Origin: Chitinophagales bacterium
GTDB lineage: Bacteria > Bacteroidota > Bacteroidia > Chitinophagales > Saprospiraceae
Assembly: GCA_013299105.1 (NCBI GenBank)
Contig: JAAFJY010000049.1
Span: forward strand, 1-33,747
DNA: 33,747 nt
Direction of reading: 5' to 3'
In this document: positions 14,675-22,730 of the stretch, one piece after another
Position numbering within the stretch: position 1 is the first letter of the stretch
Layout: each line of letters starts with the position of its first letter
Made by a program: the position numbers and the translations under genes
The notes under the pieces: generated by a model
What the model was told of the DNA's origin: nothing
The model's input: the letters and a program-made list of their open reading frames with translations, nothing else
The model's database searches: none

Positions 14675-15865
14675 CTACTTGATCTTGGGATTGTTTTTAG
14701 TTTCAGTTGGGTCGATGCCCAAAGCCTCCGAAATTCGTTTAACCATGCTTAGGTTGTAATAATACGCTTTGAGTTCAGCCATCGAAAATGGTCCCCGCTT
14801 TTCTTCGTTGATAGGCAGCCAATGAGCGGCCTTTGCCACCGAAACAGCGGTTAGGGATAAGTTGACATGATTTTTGAGCTTTTTAGCATCGGTACTCTGG
14901 CAATGGGTCAAGCCTGTGAACTGTTTGGCATCTCTGAAAATGAATTCAATCCAAAAACGTCCATGATAACGTTCCATTACCCAATCAAAGTCTCGTTCAA
15001 TATCTGTGCAGAAGAACAGTTTACGTGTTTGCAAGCTGCCATCCTCTTTCAGGTAGTCTACGGCAACGAGGCGGACTTGACGTTTAAGACATTTGACATA
15101 AACGATTGCTGATCGTACCTTGGCCGTCTCATCCTGCATCACGATAGGGAGTCGATTTTCGTCCAAATTTGCCCAATCAATTTTGCCATCTTTCTTCCTG
15201 GGACGGCCGTGATTACGCTTTCCTTGCACTTGAGGGGGTATATAAAATAAAGCGGCATTGGACTTTAGGCAACTCACCACACAGATACCTAGTTTGATTA
15301 CGGGCTCAACAAAGGTGTTAACCCCAAAATAGCCATCAGCAGCCAAGCAGTTGCCAAAATGCTTAATGTCATCTTTACGTTTTGTCACCAATCCCACATA
15401 GTGCTCCATCAGATTCGTTCCTTTGGCTGCAAGTTCTTTGGGGTTAGGCGTAAGTTCAGCCCCAAGATGAAAGGCCGTTCGATTAACAAGATCACCCACT
15501 ACAAAGCTGCCGATCTCTATCCCTCGTTTTACCGCTCCGGCTTGGCCCGACCAAAAACGACCAATCCCTGGGGTTTGCTTACCACTCTTGTTTAGGAAAC
15601 TCGGATCGAAGATCGTAAAGTGATCCCCACCCCCATGTTCATCTATCACCGAGCGGTTAAATTTTTCCAGATCAAGCTCTTTGGAGAACCAGTTATGGTA
15701 AGTCCCTTCATTGTGTGCTCCATGATTGGCCATCTACTTGAAATTAATCCGACGGGGAAGCGTGAACAGCAGTGGAATAACCGAGCAAAGAATTCTCCGG
15801 CGAACCTTGCCTGTTCCAGCCAATTTCTCTATCATTGCACCAAGGGAATCTCGTGTTCCTGTCAT
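14675..15865 (-). pseudogene. IS4-family DDE transposase with an in-frame TAG
   Basis: The main open frame (start 15733, 352 aa) has the DDE features: FTIFDPSFLNKSGKQTPG with the first Asp, LAADGYFG with the second, and the IS4-family YREK motif exactly spaced as YHGRFWIEFIFRDAK. Upstream, the same frame continues for 43 more codons from ATG 15865 (MTGTRDSLGAM ... LFTLPRRINFK) and is broken only by TAG at 15734-15736, directly before ATG 15733. The combined ~396 aa is the expected full length, and the family N-terminus normally runs through this point (LPxRINF then MAxHG). A point nonsense mutation, perhaps CAG to TAG, is the simplest reading. Reinitiation at 15733 would give an N-terminally shortened protein. 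Confidence 0.8.
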
Positions 15866-15914
15866 AGCGTGTTTTGTTTTGGTGGTCGAATACCAAAACT
15901 TACACGCTTTTTTG
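15866..15914. promoter_or_regulatory. Hairpin directly upstream of the transposase start
   Basis: AGCGTG (15866-15871) and TTTTGGT (15877-15883) pair with ACCAAAA (15892-15898) and CACGCT (15903-15908). The plus strand continues TTTTTTGG, giving terminator-like form in that direction. On the minus strand the stem ends at the transposase ATG. Hairpins here are known in some insertion sequences to block translation from readthrough transcripts. From 15936 to 16060 I see nothing. Confidence 0.55.
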
Positions 15915-16060
15915 GTTTATGGGAATTTTTTCAATTCTTCACGAGGTATTGTTAGACAAAAAGTCTCGTTTGATTGTTGATGCTGCATCTCTCCGAAGTT
16001 TTCAGTAAACCGGGAAAACGGGGGCATAAGTTACCTCAAATCTTCTCCGCGAGCCCTCAA

Positions 16061-16230
16061 AGTAACGGGTCAAAAAAAACCTTTCCAGTTTTTAAGAGAG
16101 ACGCGTGTCAACGTAACGGTCAACGTCATGCTGGAAATCCGCTAAATCCGCGTCATCCGCGTACTAAAAACAGCCTCGCGCAGCGAGGCAACGCAATTGC
16201 GATTTGGTAAGGTTTATTCGTGGCTTGTCA
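16061..16230 (+). repeat. Dispersed intergenic repeat (family D, copy 2)
   Basis: Matches 3624-3815 along almost its whole length: GTAACGGGTCAAAA, GGTCAACGTCATGCTGGAAA, TCCGCGT steps, the palindrome CCTCGCGCAGCGAGG (16173-16187) and the tail GCGATTTGGTAAGGTTTATT. Right of it, TCGTCTATCGTATC (16244-16257) is the inverse of a segment at 3459-3473. The copy lies upstream of the MMPL gene, and an inverted copy lies just after that gene. Confidence 0.82.
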
Positions 16231-16363
16231 CAAATCATATGTCGTCTATCGTATCTCAAAAAAAACCTCTTATCAACCATAACTCAAGTTCAACTAAAAA
16301 CTGTTCAACTAAACCATTTCCTCCTTTGACCGTTCTTAGCAGTGCATAAAAAAATGCATCCCC

Positions 16364-18610
16364 ATGTTTGCAATTTCTCGTTACCGTCGATTGATTTTAT
16401 GGGTGTTCTTGGGCCTGGCGATTGTCAGCGTCTTTTTCGCCACCCGCCTTCGCTTTTCCTTCGATTTTGAGCAGTTTTTTCCGATCGGCGATCCCGATTT
16501 GGAGGTTTTCAGAGAGTTTACCAAAAACTTTGAAACTGATGACAATTTCCTCTTAATCGCCTTGCGCCGCGAGGAAGGAGCTTTTGAGCAGCAATTTTTG
16601 CAAAAAGTACACGATTTTAGCTTGGCTTGTCGCGATTTGCCCTATGTCAAACAGGTGCAATCACTGACCATGCTGGGCTACCCGATCAAAACGCCTTTTG
16701 CTGTCACCAGTACCCCGATCATTCACCTGGACCAACCTGAGCGCTATGCGGCGGACCGAGCCCGGCTGCTCAAAGACGAGCGCTTTGTGCGCAACCTCAT
16801 TTCAGCGGATGGCAAAACCCTGGTGATTTACCTCAAAATCGAGGATGCCATCGACTTGCCCAAGGCCAAAACTATCATGGCCGCCTTGGAGAAAACCATC
16901 AAACCTTTTCAATTTCCAGAAAAACACTACCTGGGGCGGCCTTATTTTCAGCAGGAAATGGTGCGCTTGCAACAACGGGAAATCATCACGGCGACCTTGG
17001 TTTCGGCGGTCTTGGTGGCGATGGTAATGTACATGGTTTTTCGTCGCATTTGGGGTACGATCGTGGCGGTCATTTCTTTGGGGCTTGGCTTGTTGTTGTT
17101 TGTGGGCTTTTTGGGCGCTTTTGTGAGAGAACTGAATGCCTTGGCTGCCCTATACCCGGTTTTGGTATTGATCATTGGTACTTCCGACATCGTACACATC
17201 ATGTCCAAGTACAACGACGAACTGCACAAGGGCCGCGACCGCGATACGGCCATGTGGAACACCATCCGCGACGTGGGCCTGGCCACTTTGATGACGGCTT
17301 TGACCACGGCCCTGGGTTTTGCTTCGCTGGTCACCAACCGCATGGGGCCGATCAAGGATTTTGGTTTGAATGCCGCGGCGGGGGTGATGATCGCTTATTT
17401 CACCGTGATTTTGTTTACGGCTACGCTGCTCACTTGGTTTCGGCCCGAGCAAATTGCGCAGCCTGAACGTGAATATGGTTTTTGGAAAAAACTGCTGGAA
17501 TGGGTCTTGGCTTTTACCAAACGGCGCCAAACGGCCATTTTGATCGGCGCAGTACTGGTGGCTGCGGTCTGCATTTGGGGAATTTCCATGATCACCACCA
17601 ACTACGACATTCGCAGCAACCTGCCCAACAACAGCGCCATCACCAACGATTTTACTTTTTTTGAAAAGGAACTAGCGGGTTTTCGCCCGATGGAGTTTGC
17701 CATTTTTGCCCAGGGAGGGCGGCGCATCGACGACTTGGAGGTGCTGCGCGAAATGGATAAAATCGAGAAAAAATTGCGCCAAGCGCCTTTCGTCAACGCC
17801 GTTTACTCCCACACGGCGGTGTACAAAAGCATCAACCAAATGATGCAACAAAACCGGGCGGAAGCGTACAAATTGCCCGATAGCCCTGAGCGATTTGCCG
17901 AATACCGCCGCCTGGTAAGCCGTATTCCGCAAGCCAGCGACAAGGTTTTGGTGAGCAAAGACGGCACCAAGGCCCGCATCACCTCGCGCCTGCACGACTT
18001 GGGTGCCGACCGCGTAAAAGCCTACGGCGATGGTTTGGAACGCTGGATACAGGCCAATATCGACCCCAAAATCATCAAAGTAAAGCGCACGGGTACGGGC
18101 TTGATCATGGACAAAAACGCCGCTTATGTACGCATTAACTTGCTGACCGGGCTGGGGCTGTCGGTGGGCTTGATCAGTTTGGTGATCGCAGTGGTTTTGC
18201 GTAGTTTTCCTTTGATGTTGGTTTTTTTATTGCCGAATTTGATCCCCCTTTTGGTCACTGGAGCCTTGTTGGGTTTCTGGGGTGTGGAATTGGACGCGGG
18301 TATTTCGATCGTCTTTTCGGTGGTGTTTGGCATTGCGGTGGACGATACGATTCACTTTTTGGCCAAATTCAAATTGGAGCGCAGCCGGGGTCGCAGCGTG
18401 GAAGAAGCCCTGCGAACCACCTTGCTTGAAACGGGCAAGGCGCTGATTTTGACCACAATTTTCCTGTTTTTTGGCTTCCTGGTGTTGTTGTTTTCGCAGC
18501 ACCCTACCAGTGTGGTGATCGGGGTGTTGACCAGTTTGACCTTGTTTGCGGGGATGATCACGGAGTTGACTTTGGCCCCGGTCTTGGTGCGGGTTTTGGT
18601 GAAGGAGTGA
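16364..18610 (+). CDS. MMPL/RND-superfamily membrane transporter
   Basis: 748 aa with the duplicated RND architecture. There is one membrane helix (about 9-26), a large extracytoplasmic loop (27-205), a helix cluster (about 205-365), another single helix (about 385-405), a second loop (406-590), and a second cluster (about 595-745). The motif GTSDIVHIMSKYND in the first half is mirrored by GIAVDDTIHFLAKFK in the second. This is the patched/MMPL type, thought to export lipids or hydrophobic compounds using the proton gradient. No periplasmic adaptor or outer-membrane channel gene is adjacent, so it is probably not a classical HAE tripartite pump. The ATG chosen follows the AT-rich leader and puts a basic N-terminus before helix 1. 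Confidence 0.92.
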   Translation: MFAISRYRRLILWVFLGLAIVSVFFATRLRFSFDFEQFFPIGDPDLEVFREFTKNFETDDNFLLIALRREEGAFEQQFLQKVHDFSLACRDLPYVKQVQSLTMLGYPIKTPFAVTSTPIIHLDQPERYAADRARLLKDERFVRNLISADGKTLVIYLKIEDAIDLPKAKTIMAALEKTIKPFQFPEKHYLGRPYFQQEMVRLQQREIITATLVSAVLVAMVMYMVFRRIWGTIVAVISLGLGLLLFVGFLGAFVRELNALAALYPVLVLIIGTSDIVHIMSKYNDELHKGRDRDTAMWNTIRDVGLATLMTALTTALGFASLVTNRMGPIKDFGLNAAAGVMIAYFTVILFTATLLTWFRPEQIAQPEREYGFWKKLLEWVLAFTKRRQTAILIGAVLVAAVCIWGISMITTNYDIRSNLPNNSAITNDFTFFEKELAGFRPMEFAIFAQGGRRIDDLEVLREMDKIEKKLRQAPFVNAVYSHTAVYKSINQMMQQNRAEAYKLPDSPERFAEYRRLVSRIPQASDKVLVSKDGTKARITSRLHDLGADRVKAYGDGLERWIQANIDPKIIKVKRTGTGLIMDKNAAYVRINLLTGLGLSVGLISLVIAVVLRSFPLMLVFLLPNLIPLLVTGALLGFWGVELDAGISIVFSVVFGIAVDDTIHFLAKFKLERSRGRSVEEALRTTLLETGKALILTTIFLFFGFLVLLFSQHPTSVVIGVLTSLTLFAGMITELTLAPVLVRVLVKE

Positions 18611-18628
18611 GGGGGCCACTGTTTTTTT

Positions 18629-18712
18629 TGCCTCGCTGCGCGGTGCTGGGTTGGGAACACGGATGTAACGGATGTAACGGATTTTACGGATTGCTAGCAT
18701 GATGTTGACCAG
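18629..18712 (-). repeat. Dispersed intergenic repeat (family D, copy 3, partial)
   Basis: On the minus strand: GTCAACATCATGCTAGCAAT, then several ATCCGT steps, then GCGCAGCGAGGC. This is a diverged partial copy of family D starting 18 bases after the MMPL stop and inverted relative to copy 2. A further fragment at 18907-18935 has GGTCAACGTCATGCTAAAAA on the minus strand. The ATCCGT step is tandemly expanded here. Confidence 0.68.
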
Positions 18713-18906
18713 CACGTTGAGGGATTGCTGCGCGAGCTATTTGGCCGCTGTGCGACTTTTTTTTAGCACGCGGATAAAATTGGGTTTGGTTGTGCTTGTT
18801 TGGTTGTGAGTGTGCATAAACCCCATTTCCAATTGAGTGAGTCGATAGATTCTGCTCGAAGCCCCCCACACTCTAACTCACACTTACACACGACACACCC
18901 ATTCTT

Positions 18907-18935
18907 GCGGATTTTTTAGCATGACGTTGACCGCT
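18907..18935 (-). repeat. Family D repeat fragment
   Basis: A 29-base match to the GGTCAACGTCATGCT...AATCCG core of family D, on the minus strand. Between 18713 and 18906 I see no gene and no clear repeat. Confidence 0.5.
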
Positions 18936-18999
18936 TACTACACCAAGGCAAATGCCACTTTGAAAGTTGAATTCCATGAGGCAGTCTCAAATTTCGAAC

Positions 19000-19053
19000 G
19001 AAAGAAATTGCGATTTAAACAAATTTAAATTTTTACAAATTCGCAATTCTTTC
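19000..19053. repeat. Inverted repeat of about 17 bp
   Basis: GAAAGAAATTGCGATTT (19000-19016) opposes AAATTCGCAATTCTTTC (19037-19053), one mismatch plus a one-base offset, with an AT-rich centre. An outer CATGAGG/CCTCATG pair (18976-18982 and 19053-19059) extends it with a left-side bulge. It may be a decayed insertion-sequence end or a hairpin; no gene covers it. Confidence 0.5.
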
Positions 19054-19089
19054 CTCATGCGCGTGCAAGGCTTTGTTTTTGACATAGAC

Positions 19090-19395
19090 CTCAGTTCTGT
19101 ACCATGATTGCTCACTACTTCGGCCACTTGCCGTTCAGCTACCTCCAAGAAGTCTACCAATCAAGTACTTTTCGAGGTCAGTTGTTCAGCAAATCTTCTA
19201 CACATATGAGCTGCTCTTTACCCACTTCGTTGAAGTCCGTGCCCTTGGGAAAATTGGCGGATTAGGCCGTTGGTGTTTTCGATAGTGACCTTCTGCCAAG
19301 GACTGTGTGGATCGCAAAAGGGTGCAGCTCCAATCTGATGTAAAAAGTCAAGCTTTTTCACAGCTATTTGATCAGAGCTTAACGGGCCTGTCAAC
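19090..19395 (-). pseudogene. Decayed IS30-family transposase fragment
   Basis: Minus-strand translation gives FCDPHSPWQK then TIENTNGLIRQF, the diagnostic IS30 C-terminal core carrying the catalytic Glu. A frame change near 19245-19255 leads into a PKGTDF-equivalent stretch, TDFNEVGKEQL, then LLNN, a TGA at 19178-19180, and PRKVLDW. Upstream the frame starts abruptly around SDQIAVKKLDFLHQIGAAP. Most of the N-terminal part, including the first catalytic Asp residues, is missing. It is a non-functional relic. About 60 bases of it recur on the plus strand at 10374-10437. Confidence 0.82.
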
Positions 19396-19419
19396 AAAAA
19401 AGGAAAAAGAAATTCATCT

Positions 19420-19495
19420 TGGTGTTTGAGCTAAGATGAAATGGACATATTTGCTAACCCCAAATCCGTCCACCTTATTTTTTTATGCTCTCTTG
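19420..19495 (-). repeat. MITE-like palindromic element (family E, copy 3, short)
   Basis: Minus-strand: AGAGAGCATAAAAAAATAAG then GTGGACGGATTTGG, a short GGTTAG loop, and an imperfect return arm ending TTAGCTCAAACACC. It is the shortest copy, with the inner part deleted, and clearly shares the GAGC(N)TAAAAAAATAAGGTGGAC arm with copy 1. An 80-codon open frame that crosses it on the plus strand is not supported as a gene. Confidence 0.72.
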
Positions 19496-19721
19496 AAAAC
19501 CCATTCATTACACTTGTGTGTACTTTTTTCGTTCAAAAGTACATCAAATGGGAGCCGCATCCCTTTTCAACAACCCTAACAATTAGCAACATTGAATGCT
19601 GTTTGGACCCGACGAGCGCTGAGAAAAAAGCGTTGACAGGGTGCAGTGAAAAACAGCAACATTCAAAATTGATTAGAACCTAATCCAGCGAATAGCCGCT
19701 GCAAAATCTCCAACAAATCCC

Positions 19722-19729
19722 TACCTTTG
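19722..19729 (+). promoter_or_regulatory. Candidate -7 box of the acyl-CoA dehydrogenase gene
   Basis: TACCTTTG fits TANNTTTG and lies 22 bases before the ATG. No TTTG is seen at -33. Confidence 0.45.
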
Positions 19730-19751
19730 TGCCATAAAAGCCCAACCAGAC

Positions 19752-20963
19752 ATGTCTAACCAAAATGGAACCATCAGCAAGCGTGCCCGCGAGGACCGCT
19801 TTCAGGCACACGACTATTACCAGATTGACGATCTCCTAAGCGAAGATCACTTACTGGCCCGCGATGCGGTGCGCACCTGGGTGAAGCAGGAAGTCTCGCC
19901 GATCATCGAAGAATATTCCGAGAAAGGCGAATGCCCTACCCACCTATTCAAAGGGCTGGCCGAAATTGGCGCTTTTGGCCCCAGTATTCCCAGCGAATAC
20001 GGCGGAGGCGGCATGGATGAAATGGCCTACGGCATCATCATGCAAGAATTAGAGCGCGGGGATTCGGGGATTCGCTCAATGGCCTCAGTACAGGGCTCAC
20101 TAGTCATGTATCCCATTTATCGCTTTGGTTCAGAAGAGCAAAAACGCAAATACCTGCCTAAACTGGGTAACGGCGAGTTCATCGGCTGTTTTGGCCTTAC
20201 CGAACCCGACCACGGCTCAAACCCCAACGGCATGGTGACCAACATCAAGGAAGATGGCGACAGCTACATTCTCAATGGGGCCAAAATGTGGATCACCAAC
20301 TCACCACTGGCCGATGTAGCGGTGGTGTGGGCCAAAGACGAAAGTGGCATCATCAGGGGGGTGATTGTAGAAAAAGGCATGAAAGGTTTTTCAGCCCCCG
20401 AAATCCACGGAAAGTGGTCTTTGAGGGCCTCAATTACAGGCGAACTGGTGTTTGAGGATGTAAGGGTCCCTAAAAGCAACCTTTTGCCCAACGTACAGGG
20501 CTTGAAAGGACCTTTATCCTGTTTGTCCAAGGCGCGTTATGGCATTTCCTGGGGCGCTATTGGTGCAGCAATGGACTGTTACGACTCGGCCTTGCGCTAT
20601 GCCAAAGAGCGAAGCCAGTTTGGCAAACCCATTGCCCAGTTTCAGCTGACCCAAAAGAAACTGGCCGAAATGATCACCGAAATCACGAAAGCTCAATTGC
20701 TGGCTTGGCGCTTGGGTACTTTAGCGGATGCCGGTAAAGTCACACCAGCTCAGATCAGCATGGCCAAACGCAATAACGTCAATATGGCCTTGGAAGTAGC
20801 GCGCGAAGCCCGACAAATTCACGGTGGCATGGGCATCACCAATGAATATCCGATCATGCGCCACATGATGAACCTTGAAACTGTGCTTACTTACGAGGGC
20901 ACCCATGATATTCACTTGCTCATCACTGGGCAAGATATTACAGGTTTGAACGCCTTTCAATAA
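19752..20963 (+). CDS. Acyl-CoA dehydrogenase, glutaryl-CoA-dehydrogenase-like
   Basis: 403 aa, the size of a cytosolic GCDH monomer. FAD enzyme that would convert glutaryl-CoA to crotonyl-CoA in lysine/tryptophan breakdown, passing electrons to ETF. Family features: ELERGDSGIRSMASVQGSLV (about 98-117, with the Arg that binds the substrate carboxylate in GCDH), GCFGLTEPDHGS (about 140-151), KMWITNSPLADVAVVWAK, RYGISWGAIGA, and the catalytic base Glu382 in TYEGTHDIH. The close run of identities with vertebrate GCDH, especially SLRASxTG and ITNSPxAD, favours glutaryl-CoA over other acyl-CoAs; this is inference from sequence recall. It stands alone, with a hairpin after the stop. Confidence 0.93.
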   Translation: MSNQNGTISKRAREDRFQAHDYYQIDDLLSEDHLLARDAVRTWVKQEVSPIIEEYSEKGECPTHLFKGLAEIGAFGPSIPSEYGGGGMDEMAYGIIMQELERGDSGIRSMASVQGSLVMYPIYRFGSEEQKRKYLPKLGNGEFIGCFGLTEPDHGSNPNGMVTNIKEDGDSYILNGAKMWITNSPLADVAVVWAKDESGIIRGVIVEKGMKGFSAPEIHGKWSLRASITGELVFEDVRVPKSNLLPNVQGLKGPLSCLSKARYGISWGAIGAAMDCYDSALRYAKERSQFGKPIAQFQLTQKKLAEMITEITKAQLLAWRLGTLADAGKVTPAQISMAKRNNVNMALEVAREARQIHGGMGITNEYPIMRHMMNLETVLTYEGTHDIHLLITGQDITGLNAFQ

Positions 20964-20991
20964 GCTTTTCAAAGCTAATTCTTACAAAAAA

Positions 20992-21042
20992 GGGGGAGAA
21001 TTGTACTTTTTTGCCTTCAAAAAAACCAATTCGCCCCCATTT
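20992..21042 (+). terminator. Candidate terminator hairpin after the acyl-CoA dehydrogenase gene
   Basis: GGGGGAGAATTG (20992-21003) pairs with CAATTCGCCCCC (21027-21038) except for one position, with a 23-base loop, followed by ATTTAG. The long loop and short T tract make it a weaker candidate. Confidence 0.5.
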
Positions 21043-21047
21043 AGCGT

Positions 21048-21075
21048 TTTGTGAATGCTAAATACCCTAGTTTTG
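21048..21075 (+). promoter_or_regulatory. Candidate promoter upstream of the OmpA-family gene
   Basis: TAGTTTTG (21068-21075) matches TANNTTTG, with TTTG at 21048-21051 and a 16-base spacer. If used, the whole family E element at 21104-21240 becomes part of the 5' leader. Confidence 0.4.
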
Positions 21076-21103
21076 TATTTGCGTCCTGTTATAGCCCCGT
21101 TCA

Positions 21104-21240
21104 ACTAAGGGAGCGTAAAAAAATAAGGCGAACGAATTTGGGTTTAGTGAAGAAAGACAAGCAACAGACCGAAAGTAAGTTGTGTTTTTTTGCTAAACCT
21201 AAAAGCAAATTTGTTTATCTTATTTTAGCTCGAACACTAA
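21104..21240 (+). repeat. MITE-like palindromic element (family E, copy 2)
   Basis: It begins ACTAAGGGAGCGTAAAAAAA, then TAAGG, and ends CTTATTTTAGCTCG followed by AACACTAA. The arms share GGGTTTAGTGAA and TTTTGCTAAACCT with copy 1, but the GTGGACA part has changed (CGAACG on the left, TGTTTATC on the right). It ends 10 bases before the OmpA-family start codon. Confidence 0.75.
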
Positions 21241-21250
21241 ATGGATTACT

Positions 21251-22483
21251 ATGAGGCTTCAACTTTTGCTGGGTGGATTAATGGTGATGAGTGCTTTAAT
21301 TCCTTGTTTTACCCAAAACCCGGACAACAAGATTTATTTGACCAATCCTTCATTTGAGGACAAACCTCAGCACAGTAAAACACCCACTGGCTGGGTAGAT
21401 TGTGGTTTTCCTGGCGAGTCGGAACCCGACATTCAGCCCAATCACCAATTTGCAGTGACCAAAGCGCCGCAACATGGCAATACTTATGTAGGTTTAGTGG
21501 TCCGCGACAACGAAACATGGGAGCGCATTGGCCAAAAGTTGAGTAGGCCAATGGACAAAGAAAAGTGCTACGAATTCAGCGTGCACCTGGCCCGCAGCGA
21601 ACAGTACCTCAGCATGAGCCGCGTGGAGGAAAAACTAACCAATTATGCTACACCTACCAAATTGCGCATTTATGGTGGGTATGCAGTGTGCGACAAGCAA
21701 CAACTGCTGGCTGAGACCAATTTGATCGTCAATTACCGTTGGTTGGAGTTCAATTTTAAGTTTGAACCCGACGCCAACTATACCCACCTTACTTTCGAGG
21801 CTTTTTACAAAACACCGAACTTGTTTCCATATAACGGGAACATCCTGATTGACAATTGCTCGGCCCTGGTACCTGTAGATTGTAAGGAAGAAGAAGAAAA
21901 ACCTACTCCTGTGGTGACCAAAAACACCACCAAAACCAAAGTGGATACCACCCCTAAAGACAAGCCCCAGAATACCGCAAAACCATCCAGCCCTGACGTG
22001 GCCAACGTTCCGCCCTCCAAGCAAGATACCAAGCAGGTTAATACCCCACCTTCCAACAATACCGGACAAGAACCCAAGAATGGATCTACCTCCAAGTCTA
22101 ATGACAATCCTGACCTGGATAAACTCAAGGCCTCGGATGTGGTGAAAGGCCAAACGATCCGTATTGCCAATGTGGTGTTCGCGGTCAATGACACCTTGCT
22201 CAACAACAACTCATTTCCAAATTTAAATAAGTTGTACATCTTTTTAAAGGAAAACGCTGAAATCAATATCGAAATCGGCGGGCATACCAATGGCTTGTGT
22301 GATGACGCCTACTGCAACAGCCTCTCCTTCCGCCGTGCCAAAGCAGTAGCCAATTACTTGATCAAAAAAGGCATTGATGCCGAGCGTTTGCAGGTCAAAG
22401 GGTATGGCAAAACGCAGCCCATTTCCGATAAAACCAATGATCCGGCTAATCAGCGAGTGGAGATCAAGATATTGAAGACGTAG
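21251..22483 (+). CDS. OmpA-family outer-membrane-associated protein with N-terminal beta-sandwich
   Basis: 410 aa. A signal peptide (about 1-22) is followed by a domain starting IYLTNPSFEDKP (about 28-212) with the NPSFE...GWVDC pattern and repeated Cys residues of galactose-binding-like beta-sandwiches. Then comes a low-complexity Lys/Thr/Pro/Ser/Asn linker (about 213-300). The C-terminal OmpA-like domain (about 305-410) has FAVNDTLLNNNS, IEIGGHTN, LSFRRAKAVANYLIKKGI and NQRVEIKI. OmpA-like domains bind peptidoglycan in the periplasm, so the protein probably anchors the envelope or displays a binding domain. The usual NRRVEI is NQRVEI here. No N-terminal beta barrel is present. Its start lies directly after the family E repeat. 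Confidence 0.9.
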   Translation: MRLQLLLGGLMVMSALIPCFTQNPDNKIYLTNPSFEDKPQHSKTPTGWVDCGFPGESEPDIQPNHQFAVTKAPQHGNTYVGLVVRDNETWERIGQKLSRPMDKEKCYEFSVHLARSEQYLSMSRVEEKLTNYATPTKLRIYGGYAVCDKQQLLAETNLIVNYRWLEFNFKFEPDANYTHLTFEAFYKTPNLFPYNGNILIDNCSALVPVDCKEEEEKPTPVVTKNTTKTKVDTTPKDKPQNTAKPSSPDVANVPPSKQDTKQVNTPPSNNTGQEPKNGSTSKSNDNPDLDKLKASDVVKGQTIRIANVVFAVNDTLLNNNSFPNLNKLYIFLKENAEINIEIGGHTNGLCDDAYCNSLSFRRAKAVANYLIKKGIDAERLQVKGYGKTQPISDKTNDPANQRVEIKILKT

Positions 22484-22523
22484 CATGTTCTTCTGACTAT
22501 CCAGTATTCCCAAATTGAGTCTG

Positions 22524-22589
22524 CTAGTGGTACGAATTACAAATAGCCCGCCGTGGAACCTGGGGCAGATTTACAATCTGGACCACTAG
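22524..22589. repeat. Structured inverted repeat between converging genes
   Basis: CTAGTGGT (22524-22531) and ACCACTAG (22582-22589) enclose 50 bases, which contain an inner AGATTTACAATCT palindrome-like segment (22568-22580) and ACGAATTACAAAT. No T tract follows, so it is not an ordinary terminator. The rest of 22484-22730 shows nothing. Confidence 0.5.
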
Positions 22590-22730
22590 TGTAGATTTAA
22601 TCATCTCCTGTGGCCAAGCCAAAATAGACGATTCTCACCACGACGACTTTTTTGATGTGTGATCATCATCACCAAAGTCTATGCTGTAACTGCTTTTGAA
22701 GTGGAAAAGTAGACAGGGGATTGTGACGAC

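Larger units (their letters stand above)
14660..15935 (-). mobile_element. IS4-type insertion sequence, inactive or leaky
   Basis: The element comprises a single DDE transposase gene with an in-frame stop and an upstream hairpin. Boundaries are approximate: the best terminal inverted repeat I can see is ATTGAAAA (14661-14668) with TTTTCAAT (15927-15934), which is short. No target duplication could be defined. It lies at the outer edge of the minus-strand cassette array, immediately upstream of the broken membrane ORF. Confidence 0.55.

Noticed and set aside
19441-19683. 80-codon plus-strand open frame
   Set aside because: It starts inside an E-family repeat and has no domain or leader.
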